Below, piece by piece: positions 8,758 to 17,395 of a DNA stretch of 64,000 bases (positions are counted from its first letter, which is position 1; every line of letters begins with the position of its first letter). The position numbers and the translations under genes were made by a program. This stretch comes from Streptomyces sp. NBC_01591 (lineage in GTDB: Bacteria > Actinomycetota > Actinomycetes > Streptomycetales > Streptomycetaceae). Below the pieces are notes generated by a model. The model had not been told where the DNA came from, did no database searches, and saw only the letters and a program-made list of their open reading frames with translations. The DNA lies in NCBI RefSeq assembly GCF_035918155.1, contig NZ_CP109327.1, positions 620,001 to 684,000 on the forward strand, written 5' to 3'.

Positions 8758-9980
8758 GTCGACACCGCCTCCTTACGGACGTCACGGCGGTAGCCCGCGG
8801 CGACAAAACGGTGCCGGTGCTCGATGTTGCCCGCCGCGTCGACGACGGTCCAGGCGAGGGCACGGGCCGCCTCGAACATCATGTCGTACGCCACGGATGT
8901 GTCGGCGACGGCCGCGAAGGCATGGGAGTGAATGGGGACGTCGGCTCCCGGGATGCTCAGCCACGGATGCAGGCTGGGGATGACCTGGCTGATGTTGCCC
9001 ATGTCGGTCGAACCGCCGGCGAGCCGGTCACCGGAGGTGACGTCCCGTCCGAAGGCTGCCATGGCCGACGTCCAGAAGCCCGCCAGCGTGTCGTCCTGCA
9101 CGAGCGGCTCGTAGAGCGGCTCGGTGGCCTCTACTGTCAGCTCGGTGCCGGTCGCCAGGGCCGCACCCTCGAAACACCGCCGGACGCGCTTCAGCAGTGT
9201 CTCGTACTCGGGCAGGGTGAATGCCCGGCACTCGAAGTCGACGACGGCCCGCTCGGGGATGATGTTGGTGGCGACGCCGCCTTCTGAGACGAACAGCGCC
9301 ACTCGATGGTCGCCCGGCAGTTGCTGGCGCAGCAGCCCGACGGCCACCTGGGAGAGCGTGGCGGCGTCGGCGGCGTTCACTCCCTGGTGGGGTGCGGCTG
9401 CGGCGTGCGCCGCGTGTCCCCGGAACACGGCCCGGTACCGGCCGACCGCCTGCGCGGTGCTCCCGGCGGGGTTGTAGCCGATGCCGTCCTGTACCGGGTG
9501 GACCATCAGGGCCAGGCCCACTCCGTCGAACGCGCCAACCTCCAACAGCAGCGCCTTGCCGCCGCCGTGCTCCTCGGCCGGGGTGCCTATCGCCTTCAGC
9601 GTGATGCCGAGTTCGTCGACGTGCGGGGCCAGGGCCAGCGCGGCGGCCACCGAGGCGCCGGCGATGAGGTTGTGGCCGCAGGCATGACCGACCTCGGGCA
9701 GCGCGTCGTACTCGACACAGAGCGCGACCGTCAGTTCGCCGCTGCCCGCGGTGGCGGTGAACGCGGTCGGCAGACCGCCCGTGCCGTGCTCGACCGTGAA
9801 CCCGCCCTCGGCGAGCAGCTTGGTGATCGCCTCGGCGGACTCGGTTTCCTGGAAGGCGGTTTCGGGACGTGCGTGCAGGGCGCGTGCCAGCTTGAGTACG
9901 CGGTCCTGCCAGTCCGACACGCCGGTGGAGGTGTCGGTCTTGAGTCGGCTGCCGGCGTCGGCGGGATTGTTCGTGGCCAC
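8754..9980 (-). CDS. M20-family amidohydrolase (AbgB/carboxypeptidase-like)
   Basis: This 408-residue zinc hydrolase shows the M20 ligands: EVGHACGHN (H99, H103) and GTPAEEHGGG (catalytic Glu pair near 136-137). The dimerisation-domain motif FRGHAAHAAAAPHQG and the late ligand region HSHAF follow. Enzymes of this branch cleave N-acyl amino acids or p-aminobenzoyl-glutamate-type amides. It lies nine bases after the aldehyde dehydrogenase and overlaps the DUF3100 transporter gene. The cassette therefore looks like uptake, deacylation and oxidation of an acylated metabolite. The specific amide is not evident. Confidence 0.9.
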   Translation of the reverse strand: MATNNPADAGSRLKTDTSTGVSDWQDRVLKLARALHARPETAFQETESAEAITKLLAEGGFTVEHGTGGLPTAFTATAGSGELTVALCVEYDALPEVGHACGHNLIAGASVAAALALAPHVDELGITLKAIGTPAEEHGGGKALLLEVGAFDGVGLALMVHPVQDGIGYNPAGSTAQAVGRYRAVFRGHAAHAAAAPHQGVNAADAATLSQVAVGLLRQQLPGDHRVALFVSEGGVATNIIPERAVVDFECRAFTLPEYETLLKRVRRCFEGAALATGTELTVEATEPLYEPLVQDDTLAGFWTSAMAAFGRDVTSGDRLAGGSTDMGNISQVIPSLHPWLSIPGADVPIHSHAFAAVADTSVAYDMMFEAARALAWTVVDAAGNIEHRHRFVAAGYRRDVRKEAVST

Positions 9981-9989
9981 GGATGCCTC

Positions 9990-11546
9990 CTAGTAGCTCA
10001 GTGAGGGGAACGGGGCACCGGCGGCCCGGGTGGGCGTCCAGACGGCCTTGGTCTGCGTGTACTCGTCCAGCACCCCGGGACCGGAGGAGCGGCCGTGTCC
10101 GGAGTCCCCGAAGCCGCCGAAGGGCACCGCGACGTGGATGGTCTTGTAGGCGTTGATCCAGAAGGTGCCGGACTTCACGGCACGTGCCACGTGGTGGGCG
10201 CGGGCGACGTCCTGGGTCCAGACGGCCCCGGCCAGGCCGAAGTTCGTGGCGTTGGCGCGGGCGATGGCCTCCGCCTCGGTGTCGAAGGCGTCGGCGCCGA
10301 CCACTGGTCCGAAGACCTCCGTGGTCTCCAGCGGGTTGGCGGGCGTGACCCCGTCCAGCAGGGTGGGCGGCACCCAGTGTCCGCTCGCCAGCGCCGAGTC
10401 GGTGAGCCGGGCGGGCAGCTGTGTGCCGGTCACCCGGCGGGCGCCGCCCGCGAGCCCGGCCTCGATCAGCGAGGTGACCGTGCCGAACTGGGGCCGGGTG
10501 ATGATGGGGCCGACCTCGGTGGTGGGGTCGAGGGGGTCGCCCAGTCGCAGCCGGGACGCTCGCTCGGCCACGCGCGCGATGAACTCGGCGTACACGGACC
10601 GTTCCACGAGCAGCCTGGAGCCGGCCACGCACGACTGGCCCGCTCCGGAGAAGACGGCCGACACGGCGCCGTCGGCCGCCCGGTCCAGGTCGGCGTCGGC
10701 GAAGACGATGTTGGCGCTCTTGCCACCGAGTTCGAGGACGGTCGGGATTCCGGCGCCCGCCGCGGCGACCGCCACCCGGCGGCCGGTGGCGACCGAGCCG
10801 ATGAAGGACACCTTGCCGACCCGGGAGTCGGAGGTGAGGGCGGCGCCGACGGTGGCGCCCAGGCCGGTGGCGACGTTGAACACACCGTCCGGCAGCCCCG
10901 CCCGGTGGGCCAGCTGGGCCAGCCGCAGTGTGGAGGCCGGGGTGAATTCGCTGGGCTTGACGACGACGGCGTTGCCGGCCGCGAGCGGCGCCGCCGAGTT
11001 CCAGCCGCCCGTGAACAGGGGCGCGTTCCACGGGGTGACGGCCACCACGACGCCCCAGGGGATCCGTTCGGTGTAGGTGTGCCAGTTGCCCGGGACGGGG
11101 ATCGTGTGGCCCAGCAGCTTGTCCGCCCACCCTGCGTAGTAGCCGAACATCTCGGCGACCTTGGCGGCCTCGGCGTGGGTGTCGCGGACGGGCTTGCCGG
11201 TGGTGGCGGATTCCAGGAGGGCGAGTTCCTCGGTGTGCTCACCGATCGTCCGGGAGACCTCGCGCAGGATCGCGGCCCGTTCGAACGGGTCGGTCGCGGC
11301 CCAGACCTCGGCCCCGCGGACGGCGGAGGCCAGCACGGCGTCGGCCCCTTCGGCCCCGGCGTCGGCGTAGTCGGCGAAGCCCTCTCCGGTCGCGGCGGCG
11401 GTGAGGCGCACGGTCTCGCCGCCGCCGGTGACGACCTGACCGTCGACGAACGAGCCCAGGCCCTCCGGGAAGGCGGCGTCGAGAGCGGCACGGGCGGTGG
11501 CCGCGCCGGACGTGCTCAGGTCCGTCGGGAAGGTGGTGGTGCTCAT
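9990..11546 (-). CDS. NAD(P)-dependent aldehyde dehydrogenase
   Basis: The 518-residue protein has the complete ALDH signature: PWNAPLFTGGW near 172, the glycine motif FIGSVATGRR, the general base E272 in LELGGKSANIVF, and the nucleophile C306 in SGAGQSCVAGS. The C-terminal bridging segment GTFWINAYK is also present. It oxidises an aldehyde to the acid. The gene overlaps the preceding dehydrogenase by four bases (ATGA) and is nine bases from the M20 gene, so the three enzymes probably act in one route. Substrate specificity cannot be read from the sequence. Confidence 0.92.
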   Translation of the reverse strand: MSTTTFPTDLSTSGAATARAALDAAFPEGLGSFVDGQVVTGGGETVRLTAAATGEGFADYADAGAEGADAVLASAVRGAEVWAATDPFERAAILREVSRTIGEHTEELALLESATTGKPVRDTHAEAAKVAEMFGYYAGWADKLLGHTIPVPGNWHTYTERIPWGVVVAVTPWNAPLFTGGWNSAAPLAAGNAVVVKPSEFTPASTLRLAQLAHRAGLPDGVFNVATGLGATVGAALTSDSRVGKVSFIGSVATGRRVAVAAAGAGIPTVLELGGKSANIVFADADLDRAADGAVSAVFSGAGQSCVAGSRLLVERSVYAEFIARVAERASRLRLGDPLDPTTEVGPIITRPQFGTVTSLIEAGLAGGARRVTGTQLPARLTDSALASGHWVPPTLLDGVTPANPLETTEVFGPVVGADAFDTEAEAIARANATNFGLAGAVWTQDVARAHHVARAVKSGTFWINAYKTIHVAVPFGGFGDSGHGRSSGPGVLDEYTQTKAVWTPTRAAGAPFPSLSY

Positions 11547-12430
11547 GCTGCGGTGGCTCCTTCGGAGGTGAGGGAGGGGGCTACTGTGCGGGCGATCTCG
11601 GTGAAGTCGGCGTCGGGACCGAGCGCGGCCAGGGCCTCCTGCCAGACGCGGCTGGCGGCGGCCAGCAGTTGCGGGGTCGCGCCGCGCTGCCCGGCGGTCT
11701 CGACGGCGAGTGCGGCGTCCCGAGCCATGAGTCCCAGGGCGAAGCCGGAGTCGTAGGTGCCGGTGAGCACCCAGTCCGGGTACATGGCCGCGGACGCTTT
11801 GCTGGCGCCGGACGCGCCGCTGATACCCGCCGCTGCGGAGGAGGGATCGACGCCGTACGCCTTCGCCACGGCGAGGGCCTCGCCGACCGCGACCAGGTTG
11901 ACCGCCGCAAGGGCGTTGTTGAGGAGTTTGACCACGTTTCCGGAGCCGGGGGCGCCGAGGTGGCGGTACTGGCCGCCGGTGAGTGCGTCCAGGACGGGCC
12001 GGGCCGCGTCGAGCGCGTCAGGGTCGGCACCGACGAACGCGGCGAGCCGACCATCGGCCGCGCCGTCACGGCCGCCCGAGACAGGTGCGTCCACGAAGGC
12101 CGCGTCCTTGTCCGCTGCGAGGGCCGCGCACTCGGCGGACGTGCCCGGCTCCGACGTCGTGGTGTCGACGATGGCGAGCGTGCCCGGCCGCGCCAGCAGA
12201 GCGGGCACGGTCGCCTCGACCACGCGAGCCGAGGGCAGCGACAGGACCACATAGGGCGTGCCGGCCAAATGGTCGAGGTCCTCGACGACCTCCACACCCT
12301 CCTTTGCAGCGGCGGACCGGGCGGCGGGCGCCGGATCGAATCCGCGCACCTGCCACCCCGCCCGCAGCAGGGCGGAAGCCATGGCACCGCCCATCGAGCC
12401 GAGGCCGACAACGGCGATATGCTTGCTCAT
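11543..12430 (-). CDS. 3-hydroxyisobutyrate dehydrogenase-family oxidoreductase
   Basis: The protein begins MSKHIAVVGLGSMGGAMASA, a Rossmann GxGxxG at the extreme N-terminus, which supports ATG 12430 (preceded by AGGAG). Family landmarks follow: FVDAPVSGGRDGAADG for substrate binding, GSGNVVKLLNNALAAVNL with the catalytic lysine, and AKAYGVDP. These enzymes oxidise beta-hydroxy acids or reduce semialdehydes with NAD(P). At 295 residues the length is normal. The stop overlaps the aldehyde dehydrogenase start, so a hydroxyacid-to-semialdehyde-to-acid sequence is plausible. It is the first gene of the operon. Confidence 0.9.
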   Translation of the reverse strand: MSKHIAVVGLGSMGGAMASALLRAGWQVRGFDPAPAARSAAAKEGVEVVEDLDHLAGTPYVVLSLPSARVVEATVPALLARPGTLAIVDTTTSEPGTSAECAALAADKDAAFVDAPVSGGRDGAADGRLAAFVGADPDALDAARPVLDALTGGQYRHLGAPGSGNVVKLLNNALAAVNLVAVGEALAVAKAYGVDPSSAAAGISGASGASKASAAMYPDWVLTGTYDSGFALGLMARDAALAVETAGQRGATPQLLAAASRVWQEALAALGPDADFTEIARTVAPSLTSEGATAA

Positions 12431-12780
12431 CAGTGCTCCTGTCATGAGGGGACGTGCGTACGGACACGAGCGAGGCCGGGGAGACAGGCCTCGCCGGCCC
12501 GGGGAGACGGTTTTCAGTGGGCCCCGACAGACCTTGGGAAGAGGTAGTCGGGGCAGGCCCATCGGCGCGGTCAGCGCTCACACGCGGCAGTGAAAGAGTG
12601 TGTTGAAAGGCGCGTAGGCCGCCGGCGCTCCGAGGGCGGCACCGGTCGGGCGGCGCGGGAGCGTGTGCGGTACAGCGGCGACAGCCGGTGGGGCGCGCCG
12701 CCCGATATGGGCTGTGCTGCGGGGTGTCGCCGACCGCGCGGACCGGATCGGACGTCACACGGCGCGAGGGGGAGAGCGGT
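12431..12780. other. Leader/promoter region between RpiR gene and dehydrogenase operon
   Basis: These 350 bases contain no believable gene. They separate the RpiR regulator from the first gene of the catabolic operon, both on the minus strand, so the operon promoter should lie here. I found no copy of the TGCAA-N6-TTGCA repeat seen upstream of the RpiR gene. Confidence 0.5.
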
Positions 12781-13656
12781 TCAGTCGAGGTAGACGTCCA
12801 GGTCCTTCCAGAGTTGCTGGGTGCGGCGGATAGCGGCACGGCTGCGCTCGGGCTGAGCCGTCTGCATGCCGGCGAGAAGTCCGTAGACCACCGAGGTGGC
12901 GGCCGTGACGGACTGGAAGAAGGAGATGCCCTCCGACGGCACGATCAGCAGGTGGTGGGCGATGGAGGTGGCGAGCCGGCCGCGCCGCATGTCGGTGATC
13001 GCCACCACCGTGGCGCCCGCCGCATGGGCTGCATCGGCTGCGACGATGATCTGTTTCATGGACCGCCACATGTTGACGACCACGAGCACGTCACCCGGAC
13101 CGAGGCAGTTGACAGCGGTCGCCAGATGGACGCCGGCCCGGTTCTCCAGCGTGACGGGGTAGCCCATCGTGGAGCCGAGGTGCGCCATGACACTAGCCGG
13201 ACCGGCGAAGGAGCCGACCCCGACCACCAGGATCGAACGGGCTGAGGCCAGCGTGGCGATGGCCGCCTCCGCGTCGGCGGCGGAGTTGCTTTCCAGGGTC
13301 TGGCGCAGATTCTCGATGTCGTGCGTGAGCGAGTCGTGCAGCGGGCTGCGGTGCTCGCCGTGTTCGGTCAGGGTCTCCTCGATGGAGATGTGCACCAAGT
13401 AGCGGGCCCGCAACTCGCGTTGCAGATCCGGCCAGCCCCGGTAGCCCAACGTCTGGGCTGCCCGCACCACCGTCGAACTGTTCACGTCCGCCCGCTCGGC
13501 GATCTCCGCGATCTCCGCGTACGAGGACAGCTGCGGATTGCGGACGATGACGTCGACGACCCGGGCCTGAGCCTTGGACAGCGGCACATCGGGCAGAGCG
13601 TCGCCCAGCCACTGGCTGCCGCTGTCGGCGGGGTCGTGGTTCTGCAATGCGGACAC
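12781..13656 (-). CDS. MurR/RpiR-family regulator (HTH plus SIS domain)
   Basis: The N-terminal HTH_6 domain (SKAQARVVDVIVRNPQLSSY, with DVNSSTVVRAAQTLGYRGWP as recognition region) is followed by a SIS domain (ILVVGVGSFAGPASV through AAHAAGATVVAITD). This is the RpiR architecture, in which the SIS domain senses a sugar phosphate or other small anion. I chose GTG at 13656 because GGGAG lies seven to eight bases before it; an ATG at 13716 is the alternative. It is upstream of and parallel to the dehydrogenase/M20 operon. Two matching palindromes lie just before its start, suggesting autoregulation. Confidence 0.88.
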   Translation of the reverse strand: MSALQNHDPADSGSQWLGDALPDVPLSKAQARVVDVIVRNPQLSSYAEIAEIAERADVNSSTVVRAAQTLGYRGWPDLQRELRARYLVHISIEETLTEHGEHRSPLHDSLTHDIENLRQTLESNSAADAEAAIATLASARSILVVGVGSFAGPASVMAHLGSTMGYPVTLENRAGVHLATAVNCLGPGDVLVVVNMWRSMKQIIVAADAAHAAGATVVAITDMRRGRLATSIAHHLLIVPSEGISFFQSVTAATSVVYGLLAGMQTAQPERSRAAIRRTQQLWKDLDVYLD

Positions 13657-13689
13657 AGATCTTGCTCCCTGGTACGAAACGCAGCATGC

Positions 13690-13731
13690 TGCAAACGTGA
13701 TTGCAGAACCGTACATCGCAATTTCATTTGC
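13690..13731. promoter_or_regulatory. Two inverted repeats GCAA-N6-TTGC upstream of rpiR-type gene
   Basis: TGCAA-ACGTGA-TTGCA (13690-13705) and GCAA-TTTCAT-TTGC (13718-13731) share the same half-site and six-base spacer, with centres 27 bases apart. They sit 34 to 75 bases upstream of the regulator start, where an operator would overlap the promoter. The sequence identity is observed; binding by the RpiR protein is inferred. Confidence 0.6.
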
Positions 13732-13785
13732 AGGAACCCTTCTGTGCTCTGGCCAGGTAAATCCGCGCACTGAGGTTCGCCCCCG

Positions 13786-14058
13786 CTATCGTTTTCGCGG
13801 TCGAGCCCGGCATGACTGTTGCCCCCTGTCGCTCGGATGACCTGGAAGCTGTGACTTTCCGCGGAGGGCGTCCCAGGTCGTCGTGCCCAGGGGCTTGCCG
13901 TGCTTGCGCAGGTAGTCCGGGGGCAGGTGGCGGTCGGCGACCCCGGCCCCCATGCTCGGTACCGGGGCGCGTCCCGGGGCACTGACGACGTACCAGTCCC
14001 GCGCTTCCCGCTCCAGCCACTGCACCGTGGTCGTGCCCGCACTCGTGGCCCCGCTCAC
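13786..14058 (-). CDS. Hypothetical protein (90 aa)
   Basis: A minus-strand frame with a GTG start lies 35 bases after the GNAT gene in the same direction. Its first 70 residues look protein-like (TTTVQWLEREARDWYVV, then HLPPDYLRKHGKPLGTTTWD), and the last 20 are Arg-rich and less convincing. I do not recognise a family. It could be a real small gene whose end has been altered; confidence is low. Confidence 0.4.
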   Translation of the reverse strand: MSGATSAGTTTVQWLEREARDWYVVSAPGRAPVPSMGAGVADRHLPPDYLRKHGKPLGTTTWDALRGKSQLPGHPSDRGQQSCRARPRKR

Positions 14059-14093
14059 GCGATCCCGCTTCTGGGAAGCGCCGCGCTGCCGAA

Positions 14094-14615
14094 CTACTGC
14101 CCCTCGGCCGACGTCCCCAATGCCTTGCTCAGCGCCCGGTTGATGCGGGGGTCACGGCCAGGGACGTAGGAGGCGACCAGAGCGTATCCGCAGCGGGTGT
14201 AGAGCGTGAGCGCGGCGAGGTTGCTGATGCCGGTCTCCAGGATCGCCTCGCTCATCCCGTGCTGGCGGGCGTTGTGCTCCAGAGCCTCCAAGAATTGTCG
14301 CCCGAGGCCGTGACCACGGGCGGCGGGGGTGACGTACATGCGTTTGATCTCGGCGATGGTCGGTCCGGCTGTACGCCACCCGCCGCAGGCCAAAGCGGTG
14401 CCGCCCGAGCGGGCAGCGAGGAGGAACACGCCGCTGGGTGGCTCGAACTCGGCGGCTTCGGGGTCGTCGGCTCGGCCGTAGGTCGCTGTCTGCTCGCGGT
14501 GGAGGGCCTGGGAGAGCCTGCGGGCGTCTGGGCTGTTGTAGGAGACGGCGGCGATCGTCCACGCTCGGGCCGCGGTCGGAGCAGGTGGGTCATGCACTCG
14601 ACAGAGCCTCGACAT
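14094..14615 (-). CDS. GNAT-family N-acetyltransferase
   Basis: The acetyl-CoA binding motif A is clear: IKRMYVTPAARGHGLGRQFL (R/Q-x-x-G-x-G/A type), followed by the beta-bulge strand and LAALTLYTRCGYALVASYV. A GNAT fold of about 150 residues is complete. The start is uncertain: ATG 14615 gives 173 residues and GTG 14597 is also possible, and the frame is open far upstream. GNAT enzymes acetylate amines of small molecules or proteins; no substrate can be assigned. Confidence 0.8.
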   Translation of the reverse strand: MSRLCRVHDPPAPTAARAWTIAAVSYNSPDARRLSQALHREQTATYGRADDPEAAEFEPPSGVFLLAARSGGTALACGGWRTAGPTIAEIKRMYVTPAARGHGLGRQFLEALEHNARQHGMSEAILETGISNLAALTLYTRCGYALVASYVPGRDPRINRALSKALGTSAEGQ

Positions 14616-15089
14616 CACCACACGGCTCCACAGCCGCCTCGAGCTGCCTCCCATCCTCCGCACACCCAAAGGTGACGAACCATGCGACCTCACCCGTCCC
14701 CCGACTGCACCGGACTGCTCGCCGCCCGCGAGGGAGCCACGCTCCCCACCGCATTCCTCGCCGTCGGGGCTGCCTTCGCGGGATCGGTGATGTTCTTTCA
14801 CCCTCTGATCGCCACGACACGCCGCGATCCCTACGGCGATCGGACCGGTCCCAACCATGTGCAGCCTGGGGAAGGCGAAGGCCTGTTGCCGCCCCATCCC
14901 ACCCGCCCGCCCGCCCGGCCGGGTGGGTGGGTGGGCCTCTGAGCAGCGTTTCCGACGGCACCCCACGGGCCCGGTGACACCACCCGCCAGGTCGTCAAGT
15001 TCGACAGGGGAACACAGCCATGCCGGGCCCGGAGGCCTGCGGCCCTCTTGCAGGACCGCGAAAAAGACAACGGGGCACGGACGCACTCG
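14616..15089. other. Non-coding spacer with G-quadruplex hairpin
   Basis: No convincing gene in about 470 bases. A plus-strand frame from 14682 (MRPHPSPDCTGLLAAREGA...) has one hydrophobic stretch but runs into the repeat and is not credible. The remarkable part is the hairpin at 14898-14936. Confidence 0.5.
14898..14936. repeat. Palindromic (CCCG)n/(GGGT)n hairpin with G-quadruplex motif on both strands
   Basis: CCCGCCCGCCCGCCC at 14902-14916 is followed four bases later by GGGTGGGTGGGTGGG at 14921-14935. The halves can pair as a 17-bp hairpin using G-T wobbles. Each half is also a perfect four-tract G-quadruplex motif with one-base loops, one on each strand. Confidence 0.75.
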
Positions 15090-15467
15090 CTATACCTGCA
15101 CGATGCGCTCCACCAACTCCGGGACCCATTCCACGTACTCGACCTCTGCGCCGCCGCGATGGCGCGCGTACAGGAACCGACCGGTGGCACTGGTGCTTTC
15201 CGGTGTGGCGATCTCGGCGCCGGCGGTCGCGAGCGTCTTGGTCAGGGTATCGAGGTCGTTGACGATCACGGTGGCGCTGGCGTGGGAATAGCGGGCACGC
15301 TCCGCGGGCGGACCGGCGATGACGAGGAAGTCACCGATTGCTGCGAGTTCGATGGAGTCGAAGGCGAAGCGGAGATCGGGTTCTGCGCCGGTCAGTTCGC
15401 GCAGCAGCGCCAGCGATGTGTCCGACTCGTCGGTCCACAGGCGTGCGTACGTCTTGAGAATGGTCGT
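15090..15467 (-). pseudogene. VOC (glyoxalase-fold) protein lacking its start codon
   Basis: The minus strand reads TTILKTYARLWTDESDTSLA, then a beta-alpha-beta-beta-beta VOC module (VIVNDLDTLTKTLATAGAEI), ending VEYVEWVPELVERIVQV and a stop at 15090. The family normally starts a residue or two before TTILKTYARLW. Here the upstream codons are GCC and CAC, and no ATG, GTG or TTG lies in a sensible place. The upstream sequence instead belongs to a divergent secreted-protein gene that has also lost its 5' end. I read this as a deletion junction at about 15468-15475 that removed both starts. Confidence 0.65.
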
Positions 15468-15472
15468 GGCGT

Positions 15473-15961
15473 GAGAAAACGAAGGCGGACACGGACGCGA
15501 AGCCTTCGCCGCCGTCCGCGTCTACGCGGGCCGAGGAGCCGTCGGCCACGCCGTCCGTGTCCGCTCGGCCCGAGAAGCCGTCGGCCGAGCCAACCGGCGA
15601 CCAGCCCGCGCCCAGGACGAAGGAGGGTGCGATCCAGCGCTACGAGCAATACCTCCACGCACTGGGCCGTGAAAACATCGACACGGTCTGCGAAGTGGCC
15701 GGGCCCGCCGCGAAGAAGGCACAGGACCAGGGGCTCGGCCCGTGCACGTCGACGTACGCCATCGTGGTCCAGATGATCTCGCCCTCGCAGAAGAAGGCTC
15801 TGCAAACCGCCACGGTCGACCCGCAGCGCATCGCCGTACGCACACCCGACAAGATCGAGATGCCGGTCGAAGCGGTCAGGGCTTCCGCAACCTTCTCCGA
15901 GAGCGACCTCGGCAGCTACACCCTGGAGTACCTCAAGAACGATTGGTACATCACCGACTGA
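15473..15961 (+). pseudogene. 5'-truncated secreted or lipoprotein gene
   Basis: From about 15473 the frame encodes a Pro/Ser/Glu-rich linker (EKTKADTDAKPSPPSA...) typical of the region after a lipoprotein signal peptide. A folded domain of about 110 residues follows (EGAIQRYEQYLHALGRENID through TLEYLKNDWYITD). No signal peptide or lipobox precedes it. A GTG at 15557 could start a 134-residue cytoplasmic form, but the export signal is missing. The break coincides with the lost start of the divergent VOC gene. The C-terminal domain resembles small NTF2/DUF4878-like secreted domains; that assignment is tentative. Confidence 0.55.
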
Positions 15962-16289
15962 ACCCGACGCGCCCTACGCGGAGCCACCCGACGGACGGCT
16001 CCGCGCGCTCGCATTGGCTTACCGGTCTGGGTGCAATGACGGTGGGCCGAGCGTAGCCTCGGCTGCCTGTGTCTGATGGTGTGGAATGGAACCGAACAGC
16101 CTGTGCCGCCAATCGTCTGCGCTGCAGATCCCAACACAGATGTCACCTGCTATTGCGGGGCTCGCGAGGTTGCCGCTGACGCACCCGCCCGGACCCGTTT
16201 CACCTCGCCACATGCGACCTACGTTGGCTCACACCAGGGTTGTGGTTGCGGATTCAATAGCTCCGAGCTTGAGTGGGATTCGCGAGGAA

Positions 16290-16522
16290 GCTGCGAACCG
16301 GAAGGCAGCGGCGCAGAAGACCCCGATCACGCCCGCGCAGCTGAAGTACCTCACCCGCCTCGTGGAGCAGCCGGGCACGGAGCGGTTCGACGCTGAGTAC
16401 GTCAAGGCGGTCAAGGGCACCGGCCTCAAGCCGCGGGCTCCCGGGGAGCGGACCTCCACGGCGTCGAAGCGGCTGCCAAGGCGGCGGCCCACAAGCTGAT
16501 CGGCGCCCTGGTCGGCTCCTGA
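16290..16522 (+). pseudogene. Small DUF3072-like protein remnant
   Basis: The plus strand reads TPITPAQLKYLTRLVEQPGT, then ERFDAEYVKAVKGTGLKPR. After a frame change near 16470 come AAAHKLIGAL and VGS with a stop at 16520. This LTxAQxxYL...ASxLIDAL pattern is that of short DUF3072-like helical proteins. The gene is broken by one frameshift and its 5' part is not clear. It borders the Tn3 transposase relic. Confidence 0.45.
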
Positions 16523-16527
16523 CGCCG

Positions 16528-17330
16528 TCAGTCGCCATCCTCGTCATCGTCGAGTTCCGATGTCTCCGGATCGCGCAGCGGGCGCAGGGCGCCGGCGGCC
16601 GGGGCGACGGCGGCGTCGATGTACCGCGTGGCCCAGAGCACCACGGCGTTCAGGACCAGGCCGAGCGAGCCAAGCTGGTCCTCCATCCCGTCCCGGTACG
16701 TCTGGTGGATGGTGCCGCGCTTGCCGTGGCACACGTCGCAGGCCAGCTTGTGGCGGGACTCCTGCACGGTGAGCTGCCGGTTCATCTGTCGGCGGTAGGT
16801 GTCGTCGACCGGGTCCACCATCGGCACCAGGTGTTCGGTCTTGGCGATCCGCCCGTACTCGGCGAACGCCTGCCCCAGCGGGTTGGTGTGGCCCTCGCGG
16901 CCGAACATCCGCGCAGCAGGTCGTAGGCGCGGACCTGATTGGTGACCGGGAGCCCGCCACGCGCAGCATGTCCGGCCACCACGTTTCGATCTTCTTCAGG
17001 TTGACCCGGTTGCGGGCGAGCAGCTCCAGCACCCCGTACGTCCCCGTCTGAACGCCGGGCATCGTCGCCCGCCAGAACCTCTGGTCGTCCAGGTCCTTGA
17101 AGCGGGGGCTGACGTTGTAGCCCAGGATCTTGAAGATCCCGAACACGATGTCGAGTACGAGGCGTTGCCGGTGGCCACCATCTCCGGCTTGCCCCCGCCG
17201 CCCAGGTTCAGCATCGCGTCCAGGATGCGCAGGGTGTCACGCGGCGTGCCCGGGACGACCACCGGCCCGATCCGGGCGACCTGATCGTTGACGGCGTTGA
17301 ACCGGGTGATGCCGCGTTTGAATTCGATAT
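16528..17330 (-). mobile_element. Tn3-family transposase fragment, frameshifted
   Basis: Pieces of the C-terminal catalytic half of a Tn3 TnpA appear in order on the minus strand: HIEFKRGITRFNAVNDQVAR, FGIFKILGYNVSPRFKDLDD, QRFWRATMP, VTNQVRAYDLLR, FAEYGRIAKTEHL, then IHQTYRDGMEDQLGSLGLVL and NAVVLWATRYIDAA. These are the usual late TnpA landmarks. The order is intact but at least three frame changes separate them, and the N-terminal two thirds are absent. I see no terminal inverted repeats or resolvase. It is a dead relic inserted beside the AraC/phosphatase chimera. Confidence 0.85.
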
Positions 17331-17395
17331 GCCGACGATATGTTCTGGGCCAGTGCCTTACGAGGCCGATCCCCTCCGCCGGCTTTGCGCGATGT

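Noticed and set aside
10095..11756. Plus-strand frame of over 500 codons opposite the aldehyde dehydrogenase.
   Set aside because: Gly/Val/Asp-rich shadow with no conserved domain; the dehydrogenase on the other strand is complete.
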